The position numbers and the translations under genes are program-made. The notes beneath the pieces were generated by a model. It ran no database searches. It saw only the letters and a program-made list of their open reading frames with translations, and had not been told where the DNA came from. Below are positions 1 to 10,948 of a stretch of 64,000 bases of DNA, piece after piece. Each line of letters starts with the position of its first letter. The first letter of the stretch is position 1. The DNA comes from Drechslerella dactyloides (Eukaryota > Ascomycota > Orbiliomycetes > Orbiliales > Orbiliaceae): positions 2,170,001 to 2,234,000 of the forward strand of contig JAGTWJ010000002.1 in assembly GCA_020064725.1 (NCBI GenBank), in the 5' to 3' direction.

Positions 1-1313
1 CCCGCCGCTGTTGCGCCTGTCCTCTTCGGCAGGGACACGCCGTTTCGCGGCCCCACAGACCTCCCCGACAAACCTCCCCATGACGGCTTCTGATGACCGG
101 CCACTGTTTCCAGGGGCTGCGACCGCCCCTCAGAGTGCCGTGCCCTGCCTCGCACCAGGCCCTCAGGACAACATGAAACGGTTATGCAGTCCCTGTGTAT
201 TCCCCATCCGGCCGGCTTTTCGCAACGTGAGACTCCTTTGCTTTTCCCACAACCACGTTTTAGGGCTTTCCCCATACGCACAGGAACACGCACGGCGCTG
301 CATCCCCGCCGGCCGTGCTCGTTCTCCTGAGGGAAGGAAAAGCCCTCACGAGTCAATCAATGGAGAACGGGGTCCGTTGCGACGAGGAGAGCATCCTTAG
401 GAGCGGCCGGCGACCGCGTCGAGAGACTTATCCAGACAGTTGACGGCTCCTTTTCATATCCCTCCCCCGTGTGCGATCTCCCATTGCTTGCGATCCTGCC
501 GTTCGATATGGCCGCTCGGGCACCCGTTGCGTCGTCTACTGCTACCGTTCCCTTCTGCTTCCGGACGGCATCGCACTGAACCGGAGAGTTCAGCGAGCAG
601 GTCTCTCGTCGTTTCCTTTCTTCCAACAGCCGCAGCGTGGTTTCGTCCTCCCCCCGCACCAGCCGGTCGTCCTCCTCACTCGTCGTCACCCAGTCCGTCG
701 CCGCGATGCAACAGACGTTTGCATTCTGAGGCTGTGATACTATTCTTGCGGTTTTACACCAATTTAGGAGGTGGTCGTAGTTAGCCTAACCTTCAAGACA
801 GTACTTTCGTTCATGTTGGCAGTTGGCTCTTGCAACCATCCTTCCAAAGCTGTTCCGTTCATCCAACCTCGACTCTAGGGAGACGGCCCACGGATACGAA
901 GATCGACCATCGGGGAGGAAGAATCGCCAATGCTCTGAAAGATTGAGCAGTTCGTACGTACGGGTCGAGTCCGTCATTCTCCAGTCTGCTGCGGGTCTTG
1001 CAGACATCCATTCTTTCGACGTCGAATCTACATTCGCTTCATATTCACCACCTGTTCGACGCCTACGACGACGACGACGATACTAAGGGGGCATTGCGCA
1101 CCGCTGGGCGTTCGCACAATCTCCATTCTCCAGGGCCGGCCGGGACGACGTTTGCAGGCCGCTCGTTATACACACACTCGTTACACCGACTTCGGGTTCG
1201 GTATCGGTTTGGATTCCGCGCGGGCGTAATTCCTGGGCCTTCCCAGTGAGCCTGCTCGGACATCGAATGTCCATTCACTACAGATAGCACCGGTTGCAGA
1301 AAAAGTTACAACG
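1..1313. other. Gene-free 5' flank of the membrane-protein gene
   Basis: GC-rich, pyrimidine-rich sequence with only short overlapping ORFs on both strands and no recognisable protein. A GAC/CGA trinucleotide run lies near 1067-1081. It probably holds the promoter and 5' leader of the gene starting at 1314. No tRNA or repeat family was recognised. Confidence 0.5.
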
Positions 1314-2631
1314 ATGACGACAGAGCGAGAGAGAGCGCGGGAACAGCGGCGCTCGCGCACGCGGTCACTGAACTACACGCTGCCCAGCATACCGACATCG
1401 CCGCTGTCGCCGCTTTCATGGCAGCCTTGGGAGCGGCCGGGGTCTCCGGACACGGATTTCTCGCGGCAGAGCTTCAGCTCTTCGCAGGGTTCGAGGCGGC
1501 CCTCGCTGGAGGTTATAGCGGCGCGGCGGGCGAGCTCGCCGCCGATGGTAGGGCCTAAATCGCCTGATGTGCCGCCAACGATGCCCACGATTGCGGAGAT
1601 CATTGACCCGCCGCCGGAGGGCGACACGGAACGGCCAGAGTTCCCGGCGATTCAGCCGGTGATCGCAGAGTCGATACGAAGGAGCTCGCGTTCGCGGTCG
1701 AGGCGGAGTGCTGGGGCGCGCTCGTCGACGGGGAGGGCTACTACGCCTATTGCGGCGGCCCAGGAAGCGAGCAGGAGCGGCAGCTCATCGACGATGCTCT
1801 CGCTCAAGGAAATAGCGCAGATGTGGACCAGCCAGTCGAAGCTGAAGACAAGAGTCGCAATTCTTGCAGTCTGGACGGTGGTCTTTGTTCTCGTTTTGAC
1901 GATATGTAAGCATACACCCCCTACACCGTCACCTACAGCTACCTGTCGCGAGCAGCAGCTATAAAACAACATAATGAGCTAACGTGCGATCCGTCAAACC
2001 AGACCTCACCCTATTCACAAACAACAGGCTGCAGTCAGCACCGGCGCAAATCGCACTCATCCTCATCTGTCTCGTCGCCGGATTCTTCTTCTTCCACTCG
2101 CTCGTTCGCGTGTCTCTCGTCCTTGCCCGGCCGTACTCCTACCCCGACGAAGAGCGGCCGGAGACCTCGCACAGCACCGCGCCGATATTCGCCGGCATGA
2201 CGCTCGGTCCGGGGCCATGGGGGTACGCGCAGCCACAGCGGCCGATACAGGTCTACGCCGTCCCTGGACAGAGCGAAGTCGCACTCGACGACGACGACGC
2301 CGCCGCGCCAAAGGAGATAGCGCCGCCGCCGCCAGCGTATGGCTTCTGGCGACAAACCGTGCGGGTTAACCCGGCGCAATTCTACTGGGTGCGCAGAAGC
2401 CAGTCGAACGACCGGGGGGTCTACTCGCACGAAACTGAGCAGGTGGAGTCGGCAGCGACGCGCAATTCGGTTGCGAGCACGGTCACACGGCCGCCGTCGT
2501 ATATCTCGCGCCGGGTGTCGGCTCTTCGAGCGGCGTCTTTGGACGAGGCAGTATCGCCGCGCACCATCCCCGGTCAGCGGCAGTCCGTTGAGATTCTGCC
2601 GCCGGCGGATAACGACAGCGGGCTGCTGTGA
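1314..2631 (+). CDS. Two-exon fungal membrane protein with two hydrophobic segments and PPxY motifs
   Basis: Exons 1314-1905 and 2003-2631 join in frame to 406 aa. The intron 1906-2002 (97 nt) starts GTAAGC, has a CTAAC branch site at 1979-1983 and ends CAG. A second in-frame acceptor exists at 2038. Without splicing the first ORF stops inside a hydrophobic stretch. The N-terminal ~175 residues are Ser/Arg/Pro-rich and look disordered. Two hydrophobic segments follow at about 180-197 and 214-238, joined by a ~16-residue loop, which suggests a membrane hairpin. The C-terminal region has an acidic DDDD run, a proline run ending PPAY (about 307-310), a conserved-looking block YGFWRQTVRVNPAQFYWVRR, and PPSY near residue 361. 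PPxY motifs bind WW domains such as those of Rsp5/NEDD4 ligases; that role here is inference. The C-terminal block resembles one I associate with uncharacterised ascomycete proteins. Function unknown. Confidence 0.8.
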
Positions 2632-5225
2632 CGGCGGCTTTGAACAGTTATATGCATGGAGTTCTACGTTTTCATTGGGATTGATTGATCATTCACGTTC
2701 ACTAGATTGAACGAACTGTTTTTATTTCCTCTTCGTTTCTATTCTAATATTTCGAATCTTTATTTTTCCTTTTTTTTTTCCTTTTCATTCATGACCGCTG
2801 AACGATACCCTATCTGCGAGAAAAGCCTAAGCGTTCTCTTTTATATCTCCCTCTGACAGCGGGATTGTCGGTTCCCGACAACTAATTTGCTGCCCCGCCC
2901 GCCTGCCAGATCTCACTCGCTCTCTCACTTCTCATTCTCCCACTCACGCAGCGTCGGTCAACCAGTCGGACCGGCCGATTCGTTCCTTGATTCTGTCATC
3001 CGCAGTCGAGCGGACTTCCGCTGCCAGCTGGCAGGATTGGCGTTTCCCTCCTCCTACTGTCTTTCTCTTGTACCTCACGTCACTTAAACTTTCGGGTGGA
3101 TGGGACGTACCGTCTGTCCGTATGTGTGTTCTTGCCAGCTTTACCCGGCGTGCCGGTGTCGGGTTTCGGTCTGTGTATAAAGTATACAGACCTGATCTGA
3201 TCGGATGCCGTTATGTATAGTATTCTCCTGCATAGAGCGGTTGCGAGGAACTTGTCTTCTCATCGTATATACTATATTTACTCCTTCATCTCCTATATTT
3301 CTATCCTTATACGTCCCTACGTGTATGTTAGCTGGGCGTTGTATTCTGGGCGAGAGCGTACATGAGATATCTACGTACATACGTACATACATTTCATCTT
3401 ACCGAATCTTCCATCAAACATCATCTAGCTACGATATTCTGGTACTGGTAAACCGATATGATCTGGTCGTGGCTAATTACTTGCTTACCTATGTATACAC
3501 GTATGTGGTAATGACAGGTCATGTGCAACCTGTGCGGCAACCTATAGTTTAAGGTTGGCATATAACGGTAATAGAAATATGGAATTATCCAGCTGAAGAC
3601 TATTGCAGCTAGATAGACAAAATTGAGACATACAGTGCCCGGAGCCCGCGACAGGACGATGCCCATTGATCTTACAAAGTCAACTCAACCTGACCCGAAG
3701 TGTACACGGAGTGCCCGTAACTTGTCTGAATAATCACTGTTATAAATTTAGAAATTTAACCTTTCCTAGCTCATCCGCATATTCGCATGCATGCTGTTGC
3801 AATGAACGTACGTATGGTCCATGAATTCAAGTTGGCCGGAGGATACGAGATGGCATGTCCGTATTATATACAGTTGCGTACGTCTGCATTCTCAGCGACG
3901 TCACCGTGCATATTCGTGCAGGGTACCATGCAGCAGGTGTGTAAATATAAGCATAAATATTTCGGCGACAATATTTAGGGTAGTTTTGACCGTCGACCAG
4001 CCCTGCAGCCCGAAGACCGGATTAGACAACCCCGAGGGTATAACCAAATGGAGGCCCATATACTTGAACTTGGGCTCCCATTGGAGCGTGCATGGACGGC
4101 GTATAACCGGCGCGGCTGATTTTGATAAAATACCGTGATTGATATGTTGAATAAATACTAATTATGTACAGGCTGGTTCTGCGGAATTAATTCAAGAGAA
4201 CAGGGCTTCACGAAGCTTGAGGAATGTGGTAACACCATACTCGACGGAAGCGGCGGAGTTGTCATGCGCGATGCATATGCCATCTAGAATCTTGAGGCCG
4301 CGCGATAGCTGAGACAGATACGCATAAGGTATGTATATGTACATACGTATTCGAATTCGAAGATTCAGGTATACGGATAGTATGAAGTGGTTGTAGACGA
4401 CAGTAATGTTGGCGTTTGATATACTGTTGTCGTCTGCCGCTACGAATCCAATTGAAGTGTTGATAACATCGATCGAGTTAGTAGGTAGTCGTGTAAATTA
4501 TAAACGTCTGGACTCTATAAACTAGAATGTCTATTGCCCTGAGTCTCGGATGCATTAGAGTCTGGAGGTCGTGTCTCGTGCAAAGGTATCCGCCTAAATA
4601 ACAAAAGATGCGTGTGCATATTGATATATATGATTATAGTGCAGATTGCAAATCACGACAGGAGGACGCGGATTCGCGCACGCTTCGCTTCTTGGGTGAG
4701 TTCATACTCAAGCTCTCATTTTTGCACCAAGACTGATACTAGCTACTGATGTACACGTACACGTACATACAGTGGGTCTCGCGTATATATATACGATAAT
4801 CAGTGTAAGCCGAGAACTTAAATTCGTAGAATGTCTATAGTAGTGAAGGATACCTGCGCTATATAGCGCTATGCATATGTAATGCTCGAATGTGCATATA
4901 TGCATAGGTTTGAGATGACATCGCAGACTTATAGGAAGCAATATTCCGCCGCCACTTGAATGTATTTATTAGCAATCTAGATCTAGATCTAGCTTCCATA
5001 GTCAAATCGGTTTATTGTCATGCCCTTGTGAGCGCGTGAGCGCACAGGATCTCTGGCGTTACTGGGATAGGTAAAGCTTTAGGCTTACGAATAGATAGAT
5101 CCTTGGGCGGCGTGCATGTATACGTAACCGGTAGTTATACATTGAGACTTGTGAACGATCAAAGTAACGATAGAGAGGAGTTAAACAGTTCGAAGACCAT
5201 TACCAAACGTAAAAATCAGAAAAAA
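2632..5225. other. Gene-free intergenic region
   Basis: No ORF over about 115 codons and none with recognisable similarity. A T-rich stretch at 2745-2790 is probably the 3' end region of the preceding gene. GC content falls gradually towards the AT-rich block that starts near 5.3 kb. Short TACGTAC and TCTAGATCTAGA runs occur (about 3370-3390 and 4975-4992) but form no recognisable element. Confidence 0.5.
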
Positions 5226-5258
5226 CGGATCAGTAGCGGATCAGTAACGGATCAGCAA
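5226..5258 (+). repeat. Three tandem 11-bp units at the edge of the AT block
   Basis: Three consecutive 11-mers, CGGATCAGTAG, CGGATCAGTAA and CGGATCAGCAA, occupy 5226-5258. They differ by single transitions. Function unknown. Confidence 0.7.
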
Positions 5259-6628
5259 CGTTTGAAAAACGCCCTTAGGCCAATTTAATTCTCTGTGACC
5301 GTTGAAGCACCCTGATCTTTTGTTATAGCAGGAAGTACTTACCTTATTTACTTACCTTATGAAATTAAGCCTATAAAGGCAAGTCTGGAAATCCTATTTT
5401 GACAGCTCGAAAACCTTATTTAGACAACAAATCCATATTTTATAAAATATATATTTCCTTAAGAAACTAAAATTTATTCTATTTTAATCTTTCTTTTTAT
5501 TTACTTATTAATCTTTAATTTTATGTTTTTTAAATATACTATTACTCTGTTCTTAGCCTATTAATATTTATTTCCTAAGAATTTTGAGTATAGTCACCAT
5601 TATTTAATATCTAAAATAACTTATAAGTTAATATTTTTTTATAAACTATCTAGTTATAGTATTAATATCTTTTTTGGTAATATAGTTTAGTCTTTCTCTT
5701 ATTTTTTTAATTATTATATATAAATATTAATATTTTTAGATTTTATAATGTTAAAATAACTATAAATATAATTATTTTTATTTTAGGTTGGATATCTGTA
5801 AAAAAGACCTAAAAATCCTATATATACATATAGTATTTAGTTTTTTTAATTAAATTATTCTTAAATTTTTTATAATATATATATAATATTATACTTATTT
5901 TCTCTTAAATATTATTTTTTTTATAAAGATATTACTAGTATAGTAAATAATTATAATTTAGAAGTAATAAAATATTTCTTAACTAAAATTATATAATCTT
6001 TAAAAATAACTAAAAATTCATAATAACTTTATTTTAATAGGCTATAATTATTTTAATACTACTATTTTATTAATTTAAAATATTAAGAAGTTTTGGGAAA
6101 AGTCTGTTCTTTAATTTAAATAATTATTTATTTAATATCTACTAAATTATTTATAATACTTAAATATTGTATCTTGATATTATTAGATTCTGACATTACT
6201 TTAAAGAAATTTAAGTTTAATTAAAAGTATTTTAAAAATTATTTGAAATAGATTGTTTTAATAATTAATATTAAATTATATTTAATTTTAAATATTTATT
6301 AAAAATATTTTTATATAATTTATATATACTTAGTTTATAAGATTATTAATAAATATATTAAAAATAAAATAATATTAATATAATTTTGGATTTTATTTAT
6401 TTTTTAGAAGAAATTCTCTTGTTTATAACCTTATAATTAATATATATATATTTTTAATAGTATATTTAAAAAGTATTTATACCTTAGTATAGCTTTATTT
6501 TGATTAAAAAAAAGAAGTTTTTTATTAAAACCTTTAATTTATTTATACTTCTATATTATTACTAGTATTTAGATATATTTGTTTTTTATTATAAATATTA
6601 TTAAGTTTAACTGGTCTTATTTATAATA

Positions 6629-6824
6629 TGTTATGGGATAACAGCGCAGTACCTGAATATCCTGTACAGACCAGATTCCCATACTAAATGCCCAGTCCAC
6701 CCAGTATGCGAAATAATAGTATATCTATACACCATATAGAATAGATTTTTATACAAGATATATATCTATGTAGATTTGTTCTATATAGACTACCAATTTA
6801 TATGGTATACCTAACTATACTAAT
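6629..6824 (+). repeat. Partial LTR-A copy, decayed
   Basis: Begins TGTTATGGGATAACAGCGCA and aligns with the first ~190 bp of the LTR at 13409, sharing the blocks CTGTACAGACC and AAATAATAG. It stops where an LTR-B copy begins at 6825, so it appears interrupted by a nested insertion. Confidence 0.7.
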
Positions 6825-7059
6825 TGTTAGATTAAATAGCAATCCAGGTCATGATTAGCATGCAGTTCAATATACAGCAGCATACAGACTATAGAGTGTT
6901 TAGCCACTAACTAATAACAGAATATTCTAAATAATTATACAATTATATAATTTGTAGATTGCTGTTTAATTACTTCTTGGTATTCTGTTATACAATCTAT
7001 AGATATTATTACAATATATATTAATATATATATAAGATCTTGACTTATATAATATAATA
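6825..7059 (-). repeat. LTR-B copy, decayed, minus orientation
   Basis: Reads as the reverse complement of the repeat at 14764-14979. It starts TGTTAGATTAAATAGCAATC and ends AATATAATA, where the better-preserved copy has CATAACA. Most differences are transitions in the direction expected from cytosine deamination. Confidence 0.7.
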
Positions 7060-8265
7060 TATTATTAATACTAGCTTTTTAATTTTAAGAAATAATCTAT
7101 AGTGTAATTTACTGTTTATAGTGATTATTATACTAATTATAGTTAATAAACTATAGAATATAATATATTAAACTAGCTTATTTTTATTTCTATAATATAT
7201 ATTTTAATTTATATATCAAACTACAATCTAAATTATTAAATAATATTTTAAAGTAATAAAAACTTTTTTTATATAGGGATTCTATAACTATAAAATAATA
7301 AAACAAATTATATTATTTAGAAGATTAAGATCTGTAATAAACTAAAAATATATATTCAAAATAAATATTATCTTTTTAATTTTATTAAACCTTTTTATTA
7401 CAGGAAACTAGGTGTTATTAATAACATTACTTTATAATCTATTTTATAATCTAAAGTTTTTAAATCTTAATTTATAGAATAATCTACTAGATTAAATATA
7501 GCTACTAGAATTAGGTTATAAATTAATATAAATTAAAAAGGCAGTTTATTGATAGATATAATAATTTTATTATTAAAATAAAAACTATAAACTATTTTTT
7601 GAAATGTAGAATAGTTTATAACTTATTTTATATTAAAAAATAAGATTGTATGTTTTGAGATTGTAGAATTTTTTGTAAAAAAATTTATTAAATAGTATGT
7701 TGTAAAATAAATAAAGACTCTTATCTATAATAAAGATATTCCCTAGAAAATAATAAAGTTTTTAAAAAAAAAATTCCAACTATTTATTTATTTAGTAATT
7801 ATAATCTTGTAGAGTAAATTATAGAATGTGTGTGTAAATATAAGGAAATCTGTATATTAAACTACAATTTTCTACTTTCTAAAATTAAAGCATTACAAAA
7901 TAAAATTTTTTTAATTAATCTATAGTCTAGATTTAGTAATAAAGATTTTTTATATTATATTTTTATTATTTTTTATAAATTAAAGTGTAAGGAAGTGATT
8001 TACTATATAAAGATTTTTAAAATAAATTATATAAAGAATAAGAGTTAATTTATATATAATAATTATTATTTAACTATAGAAACTATTCTACTTATAAATA
8101 AGAATAAATAGGATATAATTAATTTAAAATCTTTATTAAACTATAATAATTATTCTTTTTATATAAATTAATTTATAATTACCTAGAATAACTTACAAGT
8201 CTATACTACAATAATAAAACAAATTATAAAATAGAAAACAGAAGATAACCTAAACACTATTATTA

Positions 8266-8479
8266 TGTTATGTAGGTCAAGATCTCATGCATATATCAGT
8301 GTATATTGTGATGATGTCTGTAGATTGTATAACAGAGTGCCAGAAGGTTATTAGATGGCAGTCTGCAGACTATGTAATTATATAGCTACTTAGAGTACTC
8401 TATTACTAATTAGTAGCTAAGTATTCTACAATCTGTATACTATTGTATATTAAATTATATACTAATTATAATCTAAATT
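8266..8479 (+). repeat. LTR-B copy, decayed, plus orientation
   Basis: Begins TGTTATGTAGGTCAAGATCT and shares long blocks with 14764-14979, including CTCATGCATAT and GATGATGTCTGTAGATTG. The right end is eroded; the boundary near TATAATCTAA is approximate. It is inverted relative to the copy at 6825, so the two are not the LTRs of one element. Confidence 0.7.
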
Positions 8480-9055
8480 ATTATTTAATTTAATATTTTG
8501 ATTTAATCTAGAATAGATTGTAGAGTAATTATTTAATATAAATTATTAACTATACTACTATAGTAATTTTACTATAGTTTTTATTATAGATTATTTTATA
8601 GATTGTTTTTTTTGTTGTTGATTAAATAGCCTATAAGTTATTTAATTAGTGGTTTTAGTAGCTGAGCTGGGAGTTATTCTAGTTAATTACTTTATTAATT
8701 ATTAGAAGGTTATTGTATTAGCTTGTAATGGGAGTTATTAAATTAGCTATTTTATTGTTTATTTAAGAGCTAGATATTTATTACTTTGTTATCTACTTTA
8801 TTTATTATTATTTTAGTTGTTTTGTTTGCTATTATACTAGCTATTATATATATTATTTAAGCAGTTACTATACTTTACTATTTTATGAGTTGTTTGTGTG
8901 CTGCTCTAATAGTTGTTGTATTAGCTATTTTATAAGTTGCTTGTGCTCTACTTTAATAACTACTGCACTAGCTACTTTATGAGTTGTTTTTGTGTGTTGT
9001 TGTAATAGTTGCTATATTTGTTACTTTATTAGCTACTATATTTATTACTTTACTA

Positions 9056-9101
9056 ACGTCAAAGATAAGCGAGCGAGCCGGACAAGCGAGCGAGCCACCT
9101 C
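9056..9101 (+). repeat. Left terminal inverted repeat of the first pogo element
   Basis: Contains two direct copies of AAGCGAGCGAGCC separated by GGAC, a plausible doubled transposase-binding site. It is a perfect reverse complement of 10901-10946. Confidence 0.93.
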
Positions 9102-9189
9102 ACCACCCCACCCCAACAAAAACACCAGCTTCACCACCACACCGCTATTATGCTGGTCTAGATATATGCCAAATAGCTTATATATATGT

Positions 9190-10880
9190 TTAAGATGCCT
9201 GCTGGTATGTTCGAATGTTATGTCTAGGCTTGCCACAATTATTATAGTGGTGTATGTGTGCAGAGGTAGCCTCTGGCTGGGGGGTGTGCTGGTGTTTTGG
9301 AGGTGCTGGCTGCTTAACCACTTTGTTTACAGTATTGCTGTTTAGGATTCTGTTAGCCTGGTGTATAGTAAGTGTGTCCCTATGTTGTATATATTGTTTT
9401 TTTAGCTGCTGGTACTTACTTAGTAGTTTATTTGTGGAGTAAAGTGTTGTGTTCTCTGTGTGTATAAGTGTTATTTGGTGTATTATTGTCTGTGTCCCTT
9501 TAGATAGCTGGTCCATAGCTACTAGTAACAATATAGAAGAAGTATTTTGGTATTGGATAATCTGGTTTTTAATTAGGCTTGTTTGTAGGCTAGTTTTTGA
9601 TGGATTTAATGGTGTTTTTGTAGTCTAGGTAGCTTCTGTATTTATGGTATCTGGGCATGAATTTACTAGAGTGGCTGCTAGTAATTGTATATCTAGTTTT
9701 GATAGAATTCTGTTTGGGTTATAAGGTATAATACTAGCTCTAGTAAAGCTGCTGTGTATGTTTTTAGGTGTTATTGCAGTAGTAAATGTCTTGTGAAATT
9801 TGGAGAGAAACTCCAACTTAGAAATATGGTTGATGTGCGTGTGTATTAAGCTCTCCACCTCCTTGTTATATGTCTGTTTTAGTGGTCTAAAGCAGCTAAT
9901 ATCTAATGGCTGGAGGATATGTGATGAATGTGGTGGTATATAGATTGTGACAATCTTGTGTTTCTGGTAGTATAGCTTGAAAGTAGCTGAATAGTGGCTT
10001 TTGTGACTATCTAAGATTAATAGCTAGTAGTCTAAATAGTAGTGTTGTGTTGTAAATTTGTTGAAGTGCTGTAGTTATTGTAGAGTAAACTCATTTGTTG
10101 TCTAGTTGTTATTGGAAAATGTAATAATTTAATCTATTGGTAGTTTGGTTGTTGTATACCAATTAGTTAGATGGTATTGCCTAATAAGGATAATGAATGG
10201 TGGTAATACCCAACCTTCTGTACCTATTTTCTAGATAATTGTTACCTATTTATGGTTTCTAGGCTGTACTAGCTTTGTTTTATTACACAATTTGGTACCT
10301 GTGATAACAATAGTTGTAGATATTATGCTTATTGTGAAGCTAGTTTTATCAAAGTTGTAGATATTATTGTCTGTAATGTTATATTTAGCCTTTATAGTTT
10401 TGACTAGTTGAAACCACTTATTAATAAGCATAGAATCTTTGTATTTTGCTTACTGGTAGTTGTATTTCCTGGATAGATGTGTTTGTAGCTCCAGGTGGTG
10501 TTTGATGAAGTTACCAGCCCATTTTTTACTGACATATCACATGTTATTGTTGCTATATATTAATAGTAGTTAGTTAGCCATATCTTCTACATTATTTAGC
10601 TTAGGATGAAAAGACTATGTATATAGCTTAAGTATATACTGAATAATAATATTTTTTTTTAAATTTGTAAGGTTTTGTGATTTTGGGGTGTTATCTACCC
10701 TAAAGATATGGTTTTTGTATTGGTGGGTAAGGGTGGACTGGGGGATATTATATAGTTTTGTAGTGGTCTTGATACTTAAAGTTGTATCTTTTTCTAAAGC
10801 TTGAATAGCTATATTTATGTGTGATTTAGTTGTAGAGGTAGTTATTGTTGTGGTTGTTGAGATATGTGGTAGTAAAAGTA
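9190..10880 (-). pseudogene. Pogo-type DDE transposase, inactivated by transitions
   Basis: One minus-strand frame gives a near-continuous pogo transposase interrupted by several TAG/TAA/TGA codons. In order: an N-terminal helix-turn-helix region (10.6-10.85 kb); a segment with YNFDKTSF near 10.35 kb carrying the first catalytic Asp, where families usually have DET; LLILDSHKSH near 10.0 kb carrying the second Asp; and HILQPLD carrying the third. A conserved block containing NPNRILSKLD (about 9.7 kb) and a C-terminal zinc-knuckle remnant NNCGKPRH follow, with outer cysteines apparently changed to Tyr. The oddities (DGH to DSH, E to K, Q to stop, C to Y) all fit G-to-A or C-to-T change. A functional copy of this family would be about 540 aa. 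Exact 5' end uncertain. Confidence 0.9.
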
Positions 10881-10900
10881 AAGGGGTCCGTAGGCGGCCG

Positions 10901-10946
10901 GAGGTGGCTCGCTCGCTTGTCCGGCTCGCTCGCTTATCTTTGACGT
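10901..10946 (-). repeat. Right terminal inverted repeat of the first pogo element
   Basis: Begins GAGGTGGCTCGCTCGC and ends TTGACGT, followed by the target TA. Identical over 46 bp to the reverse complement of the left end. Confidence 0.93.
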
Positions 10947-10948
10947 TA

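Larger units (their letters stand above)
5330..9055. repeat. AT-rich, RIP-like decayed transposon block 1
   Basis: Composition shifts abruptly to very AT-rich sequence, with almost no CpG and stops in every frame. Recognisable debris inside comprises a partial LTR-A (6629-6824) and two LTR-B copies in opposite orientations (6825-7059 and 8266-8479). Compared with the GC-richer relatives elsewhere in the window, differences are mostly C-to-T or G-to-A. No host gene is seen. The right edge is the insertion site of the pogo element at 9056. Confidence 0.85.
9056..10946 (-). mobile_element. Pogo/Fot1-type DNA transposon, complete ends, dead transposase
   Basis: An 1891-bp element bounded by identical 46-bp terminal inverted repeats (9056-9101 and 10901-10946) that begin ACGTCAAAGATAAGCGAGCG. 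It is flanked by TA on both sides (9054-9055 and 10947-10948), the target duplication typical of Tc1/mariner/pogo elements. The minus strand carries a pogo-type transposase pseudogene. The interior has very few CpG, but each end is CpG-rich and perfectly matched to the other. It sits in AT-rich debris, so it is a nested insertion. Confidence 0.93.

Noticed and set aside
6825..8479. One DNA transposon with ~215-bp terminal inverted repeats formed by the two opposed LTR-B copies
   Set aside because: The third copy at 14764 stands alone with its own perfect 5-bp duplication, so the 215-bp unit is itself an inserted LTR-like element.
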